From Thermincola carboxydiphila (GTDB lineage: Bacteria; Bacillota; Thermincolia; Thermincolales; UBA2595), in NCBI GenBank assembly GCA_016841725.1, contig JAENYP010000007.1:1-64000 (forward strand): a DNA stretch of 64,000 nt, given 5' to 3'. The notes beneath the pieces were generated by a model. That model was given only the letters and a program-made list of their open reading frames with translations, had not been told where the DNA came from and ran no database searches. Of the stretch, positions 17,201 through 25,489 are shown piece by piece (within the stretch, counting starts at the first letter, position 1; each line of letters begins with the position of its first letter). The translations under genes and the position numbers were made by a program.

Positions 17201-17797
17201 GTCCCTGGCGCTTTTCAGGGGGTTAACGGTATTAACTCCCGGGACCAGCCTGCCTTTCAGGTCCGGGTGGTTCACATCCACTCCTGAATCCAGCACAGCT
17301 ATGATGACAGGGGCGCCGGAACCCCGGACCCCCCAACCATTTTCGGCATTAATCTGTTTCATAGCCCACTGCTTCCCATACTGGGAATCATTAGGAGCAG
17401 CAAAAAGCCTGTATGTATAATTAGGCTGGGCATACTGCACTGTATTTTCCCTGCTCAGCTGCTGGGAAAGGGCAGCAACATTGGTATCTGCCGGCACTTC
17501 CGCAACAACATAACCTAACCGGGTATCTCCCCGGACCATTTTCATCTCATATTTTTTCAATAAGGTGAACACATCAGCCATACGACCGGTTTTAAAGATA
17601 ACCTCGCCTTTGCGGTATACCGGTTCCGGGCCATACTGCCCTACTCCGGGAGAAACTGCTGTAGGCTGCTGTGATGGCCCGGCAGCATTTTGTAATCGTC
17701 CAGCAGCGTACTGCGATGCCCCCGCAGCCTTAGGAAGCATCATGGCGATAATCAGTATCAATACCGCCAGAAACCTTGTTTTCTTATGCTTGATCAT
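14216..17797 (-). CDS. Secreted subtilisin-like (S8) protease with PPC-type and FlgD-like domains
   Basis: The protein has about 1193 residues from ATG 17797 (GGAGGG 8 bases upstream; an in-frame ATG at 17860 has no such site). It has a signal peptide (KTRFLAVLILIIAMML), an inhibitor-like propeptide (about residues 60-135) and an S8 catalytic domain: Asp in IIAVLDSGVDVNHPD, His in DSEGHGTHVAGIAG and Ser in MSGTSMASPMVAG. Five or more repeats of the pre-peptidase C-terminal type follow (recurrent D.WE(N)DT...A and EDEDWF/Y patterns). These are broken by an acidic Gly/Ser/Glu/Asp linker near residues 905-945, and the protein ends in a FlgD-Ig-like domain (VWNGKDAQG). It is probably an extracellular protein-degrading enzyme, with no cell-wall anchor seen. 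It could also process surface proteins such as the Rhs protein, but that is speculation. Confidence 0.9.
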   Translation of the reverse strand: MIKHKKTRFLAVLILIIAMMLPKAAGASQYAAGRLQNAAGPSQQPTAVSPGVGQYGPEPVYRKGEVIFKTGRMADVFTLLKKYEMKMVRGDTRLGYVVAEVPADTNVAALSQQLSRENTVQYAQPNYTYRLFAAPNDSQYGKQWAMKQINAENGWGVRGSGAPVIIAVLDSGVDVNHPDLKGRLVPGVNTVNPLKSARDSEGHGTHVAGIAGATANNGLGVAGVAGIPGVKIMPVKVFDGWDGTDTSISDGIIWAADHGARVINMSFGSWFHSEVLNEAIEYAYEKGVVMVAAAGNWASEDISYPAAISKVISVSATDREGSLAKFSSYGPLIDICAPGEEIYSSVWDPYKGSTYTEMSGTSMASPMVAGLAALLLVKDPGLTVEDVRQIIEVTAADLGDPGWDPEFGHGRIDIGRALAATLKKAGDSNSSMENAVIMENGRPVLEKLDSGEDADWFKVGVPGGSHLQVEVLPAGKVSPGVEVCDSSGEAISAFNTIKQEASSKGEDIFAASGPSLKVAEAVYGLVTDLEEGDYYIKVFGNHFRWSEENYTVTAKIIAADSLVSDANEPNDTYEEAKKLDVGKTVKGVIGGQEDEDWFEVRLTGKAYKISLDVPDGLDLAVAVENSDNFREYDEDDYMNYYSNWYYELINNAGQGEGEEGVIILPESGSGTYYLRVYDTGGASLNANYSLTVSGFSFSRDRYERNDTWKQAAKVALGEEITGNFHSEQDEDWYEFDVPETGLLSVDFQEPKGGWCSLYVFSDPEEQALGYSNGSADYGYLGDSEAGGSLAIKVKPGKYYISVSNWGYQTADNYQLKVESSRYNFVDQEMNDEPLMAVPVVQGVVREGTIFPDDDLDFYVFDVVKPQPFLVYVTPPDELDTAVVVMKEMEPGDSGEAEDGDEAGTGEGSSGNDGMPGDSSEDSGEMPEPELMPVTEIDSGTAGQPDTGVFIPAKPGRYYIAILSVEGRSEERYSFVIKPFTASPDAWENNDTRDKAAALTGGAAIKPTFMGTEDIDWYKVYIPDTGVLGVTLDVPGDIDGAFEAYGPDGRLLGRVDQSMTGIEEVATFNVFQKGYYFIKAYDYLGNSSVQPYALTARYLERVAPVVSEVKTGGREISFRVSEDVRVFIKVLDSSDRFIAMVKDDVKVQKGKVSAVWNGKDAQGGNAPAGSYKVKIVVIDNSGNMSKPVFAALKL

Positions 17798-17980
17798 GGA
17801 TTGAACCCTCCGTTTCAGTCTTCCCATCTCCCAGCGCCAACTGCCCGAACCAATGTCCAAAACAGCCGGCTAAATAGTAATTCCACATATTACCTGAAAA
17901 AACCTTCTAAATGCAGACTCTTTTGCCCTTATAAAAGAAAAGGCCGTAAGGCCTATTTTCAGATTGCTGGGGATTACAGA

Positions 17981-18016
17981 ATAGGCAGCCACCGGTTAAT
18001 GCCGGTGGCTGCCTAT
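17981..18016 (-). terminator. Terminator of the trehalose/glycan operon
   Basis: A perfect 15-base stem (ATAGGCAGCCACCGG with CCGGTGGCTGCCTAT) and a 6-base loop lie 19 bases after the TreT-like stop. A second small hairpin, AGGCC-TTAC-GGCCT followed by TTTCTTTT, lies next to it at about 17939-17954 and could act as a backup. Confidence 0.75.
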
Positions 18017-18034
18017 ATAACGTTCCCGTCTCCC

Positions 18035-19261
18035 TCAGGCCCTCATCTCATCCATCAATGAAAGCCAGTTGTACAGGTAAACCGGGGTAATAAAATTTTT
18101 CCGGGCATGTTCTTTCCCCCTCTGGCCCAGTTCGCTGGCCAGGCCGGGATCCTTCAGGAGCCGTGTCAAACATCCTGTCAGTTCCTCCCCGTCTTTTGCC
18201 AGGAGCCCGGTTTGCTCATGGATAACCTGTTTCAGGATGCCGCCTGCCGGGGCGGCCACAACCGGCTTACCCTTCCACAGCGCCTCGGTAACCGTAAGGC
18301 CAAACCCCTCCTTTATAGAGTTCTGAACAATAATGTCACAGGCCCTTTGGAGGACATTTATCTCCAGGTGGCTGGTGGGAGACAGATTCAGAATTCTGAT
18401 ATCCGGATCGTTATCAACCATTTTCAAAAGCTCGGCCAGTACCTCCAGGCCTTCTGGGTCATCATCGGCAGCACCGCCGGCAAGAATCAGGTAACTGGGT
18501 ATATCATCCCTTACCTTGCGAAAAGCTTCCACAACCCCAAAAGGATTTTTTAGCCTGTCAAAACGGGAAACCTGTAGGATTACCGGCTTATCACTGGGAA
18601 AGTCAAGCTCCTGAAGCACCCTGTCCTGTTCGGCAGCAGTGACTTCTCTGTTCTTGTCACTTAACGGATCTATGGCAGGTGGCAGGAAAAACTGCCGGTT
18701 GCCCAGGTTTTTGGCATATTCAGCCATATGGTAGATGGCGGCATCACACCTGGCAGCATAGCTGCTTAAAAATTCCCAGAGCCTGGCATCCACGTTGACA
18801 GGGTCAATATGACAGTACCAGACCCACCTGCCTCTGTGGCCAGCCTTGCGCTCAGCAAGTCCCAGTGGCTGCTGGTCATGAATTATTACATAGTCGGCCT
18901 CCCGGTCAACTACATCCAGATTGGCCGCAGCGGTCAGGCGGTAAATCTCCGCCATTTTATCACTGAAATCAATCTTTTCACCATGAAAGGCATTGTGAAA
19001 AGCCTTGGTGACCCCAAAAAATTCTTCACCCGCACTTATGATATCCCACCTGGCCTGAAGGCCAATGGAGCGCATGATAGGGGTCAGGCTTTGTAAAATC
19101 TCAGCCACGCCGCCGCCGATAAATGTGGAATTAATATGCTGAATGGCGGCTCCCCTTAATCCGGCTGACAGTTTATCTATCCGGTCCAGCAGTTCCCCAT
19201 CAGCAAAAGAGGCATAGTCATTTAATGAAATATTCCGTTCAACACCTGCATTTATAACCAA
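18035..19261 (-). CDS. GT4 glycosyltransferase, trehalose synthase (TreT)-like
   Basis: This 408-residue GT-B enzyme has an N-terminal half with HINSTFIGGGVAEILQSLTP (about residues 42-61), IHDQQPLG and WYCHIDP. The C-terminal nucleotide-sugar domain shows LQVSRFDRLKNPFGVVEAF, then the GT4 motif IKEGFGLTVTEALWKGKPVV. The N-terminal signature is that of TreT-type trehalose glycosyltransferring synthases, which join a nucleotide-activated glucose to glucose. Starts at TTG 19261 with GGGAG 9 bases upstream, 5 bases after otsB. It is the last gene of the operon and is followed by a strong terminator. A glycoside other than trehalose cannot be excluded. Confidence 0.75.
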   Translation of the reverse strand: MVINAGVERNISLNDYASFADGELLDRIDKLSAGLRGAAIQHINSTFIGGGVAEILQSLTPIMRSIGLQARWDIISAGEEFFGVTKAFHNAFHGEKIDFSDKMAEIYRLTAAANLDVVDREADYVIIHDQQPLGLAERKAGHRGRWVWYCHIDPVNVDARLWEFLSSYAARCDAAIYHMAEYAKNLGNRQFFLPPAIDPLSDKNREVTAAEQDRVLQELDFPSDKPVILQVSRFDRLKNPFGVVEAFRKVRDDIPSYLILAGGAADDDPEGLEVLAELLKMVDNDPDIRILNLSPTSHLEINVLQRACDIIVQNSIKEGFGLTVTEALWKGKPVVAAPAGGILKQVIHEQTGLLAKDGEELTGCLTRLLKDPGLASELGQRGKEHARKNFITPVYLYNWLSLMDEMRA

Positions 19262-19266
19262 TTACT

Positions 19267-20058
19267 TCAGCTCCCTGCTGCTATATTTTCCAGAAATCTT
19301 ATTACATCTTCGGGCCCAGGCAATCTTAACGATGCTGCTATTCCACACACCGGCCTTCGGGACACCAGCACACCGGTTCCCCTCTCTGACACTGCTGCAA
19401 AACCATCCTCGTCAGTAGTATCATCACCAAAGTATACGGGATAGTGTTCCGGGTAAAGGTCCATTAAGTATTTTACCGCTTCTCCCTTGTTAATATTACG
19501 GGGACGAATTTCCAAAACCTTTTTCCCGGCTATGGTTTCAAGGCCGGCGCCTGCCATTAAAGGGGCTGCCTTTTTAATAAAGCTCTCCAATACTCCCGGG
19601 ACCGCCCCGGGTTCGGCCTGCCGGTAATGGAGGGCCAGGGAAATACCCTTATGTTCAATTAAAAACCCCTTTTTGCCGCCGGTGCACCCTGAAGCAAGTT
19701 CCGCCAGCCGGTCAATTACCGGCTGCAGCCTGCCCGGGTCAACTTTTTCAAACTGTTCTCCATTAGGAGTCTGAAATTGGGCCCCATGACAGCCGATCAG
19801 GTAAATCCCGGAAACCGGAATCATCTTCTCCAAATCTTCCAGGCTCCGACCACTGATCACGGCAAAAGCGATATTTTCCAGCTCCCTGAGCCTGTCGACA
19901 GCAGCCACGAGTTCAGAACCAGGCACCGCCAGTTCCGGTCTTTCCCTAATGGATACCAAAGTACCGTCATAATCGCTCATTATCAGCAGTTCCGACCAGT
20001 CTCTTATAATTTCCGCCAAGGCATCTCTACTGCCGATGGGCAAAGGTAAACCGGTCAT
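19267..20058 (-). CDS. otsB: Trehalose-6-phosphate phosphatase
   Basis: This 263-residue HAD phosphatase of the OtsB subfamily has motif I MSDYDGTLVSI (about residues 27-37), motif II VISGRS, and the C-terminal NKGEAVKYL and YFGDDTTDEDGF blocks. It removes phosphate from trehalose-6-phosphate in the cytoplasm. Its ATG overlaps the otsA stop (ATGA), so the pair is translationally coupled, as expected for successive enzymes of one pathway. Confidence 0.88.
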   Translation of the reverse strand: MTGLPLPIGSRDALAEIIRDWSELLIMSDYDGTLVSIRERPELAVPGSELVAAVDRLRELENIAFAVISGRSLEDLEKMIPVSGIYLIGCHGAQFQTPNGEQFEKVDPGRLQPVIDRLAELASGCTGGKKGFLIEHKGISLALHYRQAEPGAVPGVLESFIKKAAPLMAGAGLETIAGKKVLEIRPRNINKGEAVKYLMDLYPEHYPVYFGDDTTDEDGFAAVSERGTGVLVSRRPVCGIAASLRLPGPEDVIRFLENIAAGS

Positions 20059-21584
20059 AACATAATCCCTTGGTTTAACATGCTCCCAATAGCGCTTCCG
20101 TGGGATGCTTCCCCTGCTGCTTCCCCTGCTGCTTCCCCTGCTGCTTCCGCATTAGAAAGCCAATATTGCTGAATACTCTGCCACCACCAGTTGATATCCT
20201 GTTCCCTGACCGATCTGGCCAATGCCGACATGCGCCGTTTCTTTTCAGTCTCATCCATTTCAAGGCCGGCAATCACCTGGTTTGCCAACTCCCGCGGGTC
20301 ATAGGGATTTGCTTTCAGGGCGCCGGTTAACTGGACTGCGGCTCCGGCAAAGGGGCTTAAAATCAGGACCCCGTCGGTATCGGACTTGACTGCCACATAT
20401 TCCTTGGCAACCAGGTTTAGGCCGTCTTTTAACGGAGTAACCACAGCCATATCTGCGGCCAGGTAATGAGCCACCAGGTCTTCCCTGCTCAGTGGTTTAA
20501 ACAGGTATCTGACAGGGACATGAAAGTTCTCGGTATATTTGCCGTTGATCCGGCCCACAATTTCCTCTATCTGTCTCCTGAGGCTGCGGTATGCCGCCAC
20601 ATCTGTCCTGCTGGGGACCGCAACCTGAACAAAAGTAAGTTTCTCCTTATAATCCGGCCATTGCTCCAGAAGGTATTCTATAGCCATTAACCTTTCCGGA
20701 ATGCCCTTGGTATAATCCATGCGGTCAACACCGATAATCACATATTCGCCGCCGATATCACTTCTGATTCCGGCAGCCTTCCGGACGACTCCGGGTTGGG
20801 AAGCAATTTTCTCAAATTCCCGCCAGTCAATGCCAATAGGGACTGCCCCCACCCTGACTGTACGCTCCGGGCCGAAAATCAGCCCCCTGGTGGCATCTAT
20901 GGTAACACCACAGATTTCCCGGGCACTCAGCAAAAAATTACGCACATAGCTTTCCGTGTGAAATCCGATAAATTCACAATTCAATAAGCCCTTAATAAAT
21001 TCCTCGGCCCATGGCAGTATCGCAAATATCTCCGGCGGCGGAAAAGGGATATGCCAGAAAAGGGAAACCCCGGCTCCGGGTCTCTGGCGGCAGAGGTACC
21101 CGGGAAGGAGGGCCAGGTGAAAATCCTGGACCCAGATCATATCATCAGGCCCGGTTGTCTTCAAAACTGCTTCAGCAAACTTCCTGTTTACCCGGCGGTA
21201 AGACTGCCACGTTTTTTCTTCAAAGACCGATTTTTCGATAAAATTATGACATAAAGGCCAGAGGCAGCTGTTGCACATACCTTCGTAATACTCTGCAGCT
21301 TCAGGCTCGGTGAGCAGTATCTCCTGAAATAGCCACTTATCCGTTTTCTGCAGGGCAATAGACCTGCCCAGGATTTCCTCTTCACTGCCGTATCTCCCAC
21401 CCCAGGCAACCCATTTACCATGAATCTGTTTGATAACAGGCTGGATGGCTGACACCAATCCACTAACTGACGGAGTCACCTGCATACCCCTGGCTGTTTT
21501 CCTGAAGGTGTATGGCCCTCTGTTGGATACTACTGTCAGACCGCCCTTGGTATTAGGTTTAAGAGGTTCAAAAAAATCCAACAA
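20055..21584 (-). CDS. otsA: Trehalose-6-phosphate synthase (GT20)
   Basis: This 509-residue GT20 enzyme shows VSNRGPYTF (about residues 19-27), SGLVSAIQP, WVQDFHLALLPGYL, IGFHTESY, the GVDRMDYTKGIPERL nucleotide-sugar block and PLKDGLNLVAKEY. It would transfer glucose from a nucleotide sugar to glucose-6-phosphate. The related glucosylglycerol-phosphate synthases share these motifs, but the coupled otsB favours trehalose. Starts at TTG behind AAGGAGGTG, 2 bases after the upstream gene. The C-terminal tail is extended by an EAAG/EAAG/EAAG/EA repeat from 12-base tandem repeats (20107-20148) and lies outside the conserved GT-B core. Confidence 0.87.
   Translation of the reverse strand: MLDFFEPLKPNTKGGLTVVSNRGPYTFRKTARGMQVTPSVSGLVSAIQPVIKQIHGKWVAWGGRYGSEEEILGRSIALQKTDKWLFQEILLTEPEAAEYYEGMCNSCLWPLCHNFIEKSVFEEKTWQSYRRVNRKFAEAVLKTTGPDDMIWVQDFHLALLPGYLCRQRPGAGVSLFWHIPFPPPEIFAILPWAEEFIKGLLNCEFIGFHTESYVRNFLLSAREICGVTIDATRGLIFGPERTVRVGAVPIGIDWREFEKIASQPGVVRKAAGIRSDIGGEYVIIGVDRMDYTKGIPERLMAIEYLLEQWPDYKEKLTFVQVAVPSRTDVAAYRSLRRQIEEIVGRINGKYTENFHVPVRYLFKPLSREDLVAHYLAADMAVVTPLKDGLNLVAKEYVAVKSDTDGVLILSPFAGAAVQLTGALKANPYDPRELANQVIAGLEMDETEKKRRMSALARSVREQDINWWWQSIQQYWLSNAEAAGEAAGEAAGEASHGSAIGSMLNQGIML
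20107..20148 (-). repeat. 12-base tandem repeat within the otsA 3' end
   Basis: Three and a half perfect copies of a 12-base unit (GCTTCCCCTGCT on the plus strand) encode repeated Glu-Ala-Ala-Gly. The length is a multiple of three, so copy-number changes would lengthen or shorten the tail without breaking the frame. Confidence 0.9.
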
Positions 21585-21586
21585 TT

Positions 21587-23788
21587 CTACACCTCCTTCT
21601 CAAAAATTACCTTAGCCATCCCTTCTGTACCGATAACACTGGTGTATGTGTGCTGCTCCCTCCTGGCAAACTCCAGGCTTACTGTGCCGCTGCCTACCCT
21701 GATATTTTCCAGGCGCAGCATCTTCAGTGATTGCGGCAGATGAGGGCTGCGTACATACAACTCGTTTCCGCGGCACTGGAGACCCAGTATTGACCTTAAC
21801 AGCAGGAATACACTGCCAACTGACCATGCCTGGGGGTCACATGCTATAGGATACCTTACAGGGCCGGCTTTACCCGCCCTGGTAAAGCCGCAGAAAAGTT
21901 CCGGCAGCCTCATGTGGTCAAAAAACTGAGCTGCCTCAAAAATGGTATCGGTCAGCAGCAAGAGTTCATCTAGCGCTCCTGACTGTCTCATCCCAAAGCC
22001 AATAATCGAGTTATCATGAGGCCATACAGAACCGTTGTGATAACTCATGGGGTTATAAGGAGCTTCATCTGCACTCATTGTACGGATACCCCAGCCGGAA
22101 AACATATCTGGTTCCATCAGGCGTTCTATTACCTTAACCGTCAAACTATCAGGAAGAATGCCTGTAAACAGGCAGTGTCCCGGGTTCGAAACAATTGTGG
22201 GCAGAGGCTTCTTATACCTATCCAGGGCGTAAAGGGCGAACCCGGTCTCATTCTGCCAAAAATCATGCACAAAACGTGACCGCAATTGGTCTGCCCTTTC
22301 CCTGAGATCTGCTGCCTTCAGATTGCTGCCGGCCATCTGGTAAAGTTCCGCAGCATCCAATAAAGCCCGGTAATAATAACCCTGGACCTCAATAAGTGCA
22401 ATCGGGCCTTCCGGAATAGTACCATCCCGGTGAATGACCCCGTCCCAGGAATCTTTCCAGCCCTGGTTTATCAGGCCTTTTTCTGACCGGCACAGATATT
22501 CTATATACCCGTCCCCGTCCATATCGCCAAATTCCCGGCACCAGTTCAGGGCATTTTCCAGGGGTTCGGACATTTCCTCCAGGAAATCCATTTCTCCTGT
22601 CCATCTGACATATTCTGCCAGCAGAATAATAAACCAGAGGGTCGCATCCACCGAACCATAATAAGGCGTGTGAGGCAGTTCACCTGACAGCGCCATTTCC
22701 CCAAACCTCATCTCATGAAGGATTTTTCCCGGCTGTTCATCCCGCCAATGGTTAACTTCCCGCCCCTGATACTTGGCCATGTAGCGCAGTGTTTCCCTGG
22801 CCAGGACAGGATTTATCAATAAGGCCTGCCAGGCCGCTATCATAGAATCACGCCCGAAAGGGGCGGCATACCAGGGAATACCTGCTTCCATAACGGCTCC
22901 CGTACCCGGATAGACTGTGCTCAAAGCCCTGAGGTCGGTAACGGCAACATTTACCATCTGATTAAAGTGCTCGTTATCGGAGGTTATCCGGACACATTCA
23001 TTCTTCCATGAATGGTAGGCATCAATCAGGTACTGCGCGGCACCGGCAAACCCCAGGTCGTCCTTACCCCCAGCCCGGGTCTTCCTAACAGGGCCGGCAG
23101 CCGGTTCCACCACAGGCGTAACTTTAATGTAAATATAATTTTTCACTTTGGGTTCCAGCCTCAAGACATATTGAGCAAATATAAAACCATCCTCTTCCCT
23201 AAGGCTGGCAGGTGCCGGTGAAAACTTTATCAGGGTCGATCTCCGGATGTTATCTGTTCCCAGGTAATTTATGGCTGCACTGTACCGCTGCAGTTTACTT
23301 CCCAGCCAGGAACCCTTTTTTTCCCGCGGTGTCCCGCGTACCTGGAAGATATCTGCAAAATCCGTACCCAGCTTGATAGTAAGGGTTGCCTCAAATGGGC
23401 AGGAACCGAAATTAGCCACCCTGATGCGCTGGAAATAATCATCCTTTACCATCCTGAGCAGGCGGAGATGCACTGTCTGCAGCAAAACCTGCTGCCCGTC
23501 ATTGCTGATAAACTCATTATTTGTCATTTCAACCTGGGAAAAGTGACTGTCTCTTAAAGTCCGTGACAGAAAAACGGGTGAGGTGTCATTCAGACTCAGT
23601 TCCAGACAACTGAGAAACCTCGTATCAGCAAAATAAAAGCCCAGTCCACCTTGATCATCACAAGGTATTTCCCCTCCCGGCAGGGTGTTGATAAACATTC
23701 GGCCTTCTTTTAACACATCAATGCTGGAGCGTATATCAGCCGGGGATACCCTTAATTCATCATGTATATTTTGACTACAGACTTCCAT
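21587..23788 (-). CDS. Glycogen-debranching/amylo-alpha-1,6-glucosidase-like glycoside hydrolase
   Basis: The 733-residue protein has an N-terminal GDE_N-type beta-sandwich (VLKEGRMFINTLPGGEIPC, then GLGFYFADTRFLSCLEL, about residues 25-70). An (alpha/alpha)6 barrel with AGIPWYAAPFGRDSMIAAWQ (about 305-324), DSWDGVIHRDG and MSYHNGSVWPHDNSIIGFG follows. The family cleaves alpha-1,6 branches of glycogen-like glucans or other short alpha-glucosides, and the enzyme looks cytoplasmic (no signal peptide). CGGAGG precedes the ATG. Lying directly before otsA, it may recover glucose or short glucans for use by the synthases. Confidence 0.8.
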   Translation of the reverse strand: MEVCSQNIHDELRVSPADIRSSIDVLKEGRMFINTLPGGEIPCDDQGGLGFYFADTRFLSCLELSLNDTSPVFLSRTLRDSHFSQVEMTNNEFISNDGQQVLLQTVHLRLLRMVKDDYFQRIRVANFGSCPFEATLTIKLGTDFADIFQVRGTPREKKGSWLGSKLQRYSAAINYLGTDNIRRSTLIKFSPAPASLREEDGFIFAQYVLRLEPKVKNYIYIKVTPVVEPAAGPVRKTRAGGKDDLGFAGAAQYLIDAYHSWKNECVRITSDNEHFNQMVNVAVTDLRALSTVYPGTGAVMEAGIPWYAAPFGRDSMIAAWQALLINPVLARETLRYMAKYQGREVNHWRDEQPGKILHEMRFGEMALSGELPHTPYYGSVDATLWFIILLAEYVRWTGEMDFLEEMSEPLENALNWCREFGDMDGDGYIEYLCRSEKGLINQGWKDSWDGVIHRDGTIPEGPIALIEVQGYYYRALLDAAELYQMAGSNLKAADLRERADQLRSRFVHDFWQNETGFALYALDRYKKPLPTIVSNPGHCLFTGILPDSLTVKVIERLMEPDMFSGWGIRTMSADEAPYNPMSYHNGSVWPHDNSIIGFGMRQSGALDELLLLTDTIFEAAQFFDHMRLPELFCGFTRAGKAGPVRYPIACDPQAWSVGSVFLLLRSILGLQCRGNELYVRSPHLPQSLKMLRLENIRVGSGTVSLEFARREQHTYTSVIGTEGMAKVIFEKEV

Positions 23789-23814
23789 ATGTTACCTCCG
23801 AGGTCCAAGCTTCG

Positions 23815-25017
23815 TTAAATGCTGACTTTGTATTTTCTCTCCAAAACATTCCGGTACACTTCAAGGGTCGCTGCGGTCATTTTCTCTTTAGTCCAATAAG
23901 CCCTGACCATTTCTATGCCCTTTTCCCCCATCCGGCTGCATGTCCCGGGGTTTTTGAGCAGGAAAAGGCATTTTTCGGCAAGAGCGTTGGCATCAGACAT
24001 TTTTACAATAAAGCCGTTTTCACCGTCACTGATGACTTCTGGCATCCCTCCGGCCCTGCTGACTATAACCGGTCTTCCGCTGGCCATGCTTTCCAGCATT
24101 ACGATACCAAAGGGTTCCTCAAAACAGGACGGAGACAGGCAGAACTCTGCGGCCTTATAAACCAGGGGCATTTCCTGCCAGGGGAAGAATTTCACGAATA
24201 TGTTTTCTTTCAACCCGAATTCTTCTATCATTCCCATGATTGTGGCCACATGTTTCCGGTGTTGGGATCCCCAGTCAACTGCTTTTTCCGTTCCTGCCAT
24301 AACCAGGAGCACATCAGGAAACTCCCGTCTGATGATATCAAGAGCCCGGACACTTATATGGCTTCCTTTCTCCAGATTCATCCTGGCCGGGTGAAAAATA
24401 ACCCGGCGCCCTTCAAATTCAGGATAAAGGAATCTGATCCTTTCCCTGTCTTCCCCGGTACACGGGCCAAATTTGGCCAAGTCGATGCCATGGTGTACTG
24501 CTGTAATCCGTTCTCCTCTATATCCTGCCCTGACCATCTCACCTTTTATGTAATGGCTGACAGCTACTACCGCATCCCATATATCAGCCCTTTGGTTCAT
24601 TTCCTTCCAGGTCCTGTCGTTATCTGGCCATACATTGTGGGCAGTAAGCACCAGGGGTATTTTTCTTTCAAGCTTTATTTTATTCAGGATGTCTGTGTGC
24701 AGGGGGCTGAAATAATGCATGTTGTGTGCATGGATGATATCAGGGTCTGTATCGTCTATAAATCGGGCCATCTCTCTGCTGATATCTCCAAACTGTTCTT
24801 CAATTCGTTCCGGGGTGAGGCTGTTAAGGTCCATGGCAGGTGTCCTTCTAACATACATCCCTTCATAACGTTCTTCAGCAGGCCGCTCTCCGACAGACCC
24901 GGTCAGCAGCGAAACCCTGCACTCCTTTTTTACCAGTTCCGGGCCCAGCATGGCCAAATGGCTTTCCACACCACCGATCACCGGCGGGAACCCCCAGTGT
25001 AAATGAGCAATTTTCAT
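23815..25017 (-). CDS. GT4-family glycosyltransferase
   Basis: This GT-B enzyme of about 400 residues has an N-terminal MKIAHLHWGFPPVIGGVESH acceptor loop, HAHNMHYFSP, FHPARMNLEKG and the C-terminal EEPFGIVMLESMASGRPVI motif that binds the nucleotide sugar. The specific sugar and acceptor cannot be deduced; glycogen synthase-like and sucrose/trehalose-type GT4 enzymes share the pattern. Several starts lie close together (GTG 25029, ATG 25026, ATG 25017). The family N-terminus favours 25017, with GGAGGTGATG upstream. It is the first gene of the glycan operon, 26 bases before the hydrolase gene. Confidence 0.75.
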   Translation of the reverse strand: MKIAHLHWGFPPVIGGVESHLAMLGPELVKKECRVSLLTGSVGERPAEERYEGMYVRRTPAMDLNSLTPERIEEQFGDISREMARFIDDTDPDIIHAHNMHYFSPLHTDILNKIKLERKIPLVLTAHNVWPDNDRTWKEMNQRADIWDAVVAVSHYIKGEMVRAGYRGERITAVHHGIDLAKFGPCTGEDRERIRFLYPEFEGRRVIFHPARMNLEKGSHISVRALDIIRREFPDVLLVMAGTEKAVDWGSQHRKHVATIMGMIEEFGLKENIFVKFFPWQEMPLVYKAAEFCLSPSCFEEPFGIVMLESMASGRPVIVSRAGGMPEVISDGENGFIVKMSDANALAEKCLFLLKNPGTCSRMGEKGIEMVRAYWTKEKMTAATLEVYRNVLERKYKVSI

Positions 25018-25127
25018 TGCCGGCATCACCTCCGTCTCTTTTTTACCTTATTCACCAGAGGTGCATTGTATTCGCTTCAGCGACACTTTCTGCCATATTT
25101 ATCCTCCGTCATCTGGCTTCGGAAAAA

Positions 25128-25236
25128 CGGCAGGTATTTTCCCCGGGCGGCTACAACTCAACCGGCATCCACTCTCGCCTATCGGCGAATCGAGGGCCGG
25201 TTGACGTCAGACACGCCCTTGGGAAAACACCTGCCG
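25128..25236. repeat. 109-base palindromic element between pyk and the glycan operon
   Basis: CGGCAGGTATTTTCCCC...GGGCG pairs with CGCCC...GGGAAAACACCTGCCG, and an inner CAACCGGC/GCCGGTTG pair and a GCCTATCGGC mini-hairpin lie inside. The whole can fold into one long interrupted hairpin in the leader of the glycan operon. It contains no supported ORF. It could be a mobile palindromic repeat or a leader RNA structure; no known riboswitch was recognised. Confidence 0.6.
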
Positions 25237-25261
25237 CTTATGTAGAATAGTAGTATAAAAA

Positions 25262-25298
25262 GCCCTCTACTGAGCCAGGACAGCTCAATGTAGAGGGC
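25262..25298 (-). terminator. Intrinsic terminator after the pfkA-pyk unit
   Basis: GCCCTCTAC and GTAGAGGGC pair, with an inner TGAGC/GCTCA stem, and on the minus strand are followed by TTTTTATAC. It separates pyk transcription from the glycan operon. Confidence 0.85.
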
Positions 25299-25330
25299 CA
25301 CATTATTATTATAATATAAAAATATGATAA

Positions 25331-25449
25331 GACAGGGGTAGATGTATTCCGGAAGGCGGAGACTGTCGTCCGTCCGGCCAGCGACCCGCGAAGCGGGAGC
25401 TGATGCCGGCGGAGATGTAGCCCGCCGGAGGAATATATCTACCCCTGTC
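25331..25449. repeat. Palindromic repeat element, long form (family shared with 11961-12027)
   Basis: The arms GACAGGGGTAGATGTATTCC and GGAATATATCTACCCCTGTC match the arms of the element at 11961-12027. The 79-base interior contains GC-rich self-complementary parts (GACCCGCGAAGCGGGAGC and CCGGCGG...CCGCCGG). It lies 40 bases downstream of the pyk stop, before the terminator at 25262-25298. Confidence 0.75.
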
Positions 25450-25489
25450 CTTATTTCAATTTTATATTCAACAAATATTAAATTTTCCT

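Noticed and set aside
24250-25002. 250-codon plus-strand frame opposite the GT4 gene
   Set aside because: Antisense shadow of a conserved glycosyltransferase; no recognisable domain or ribosome site.
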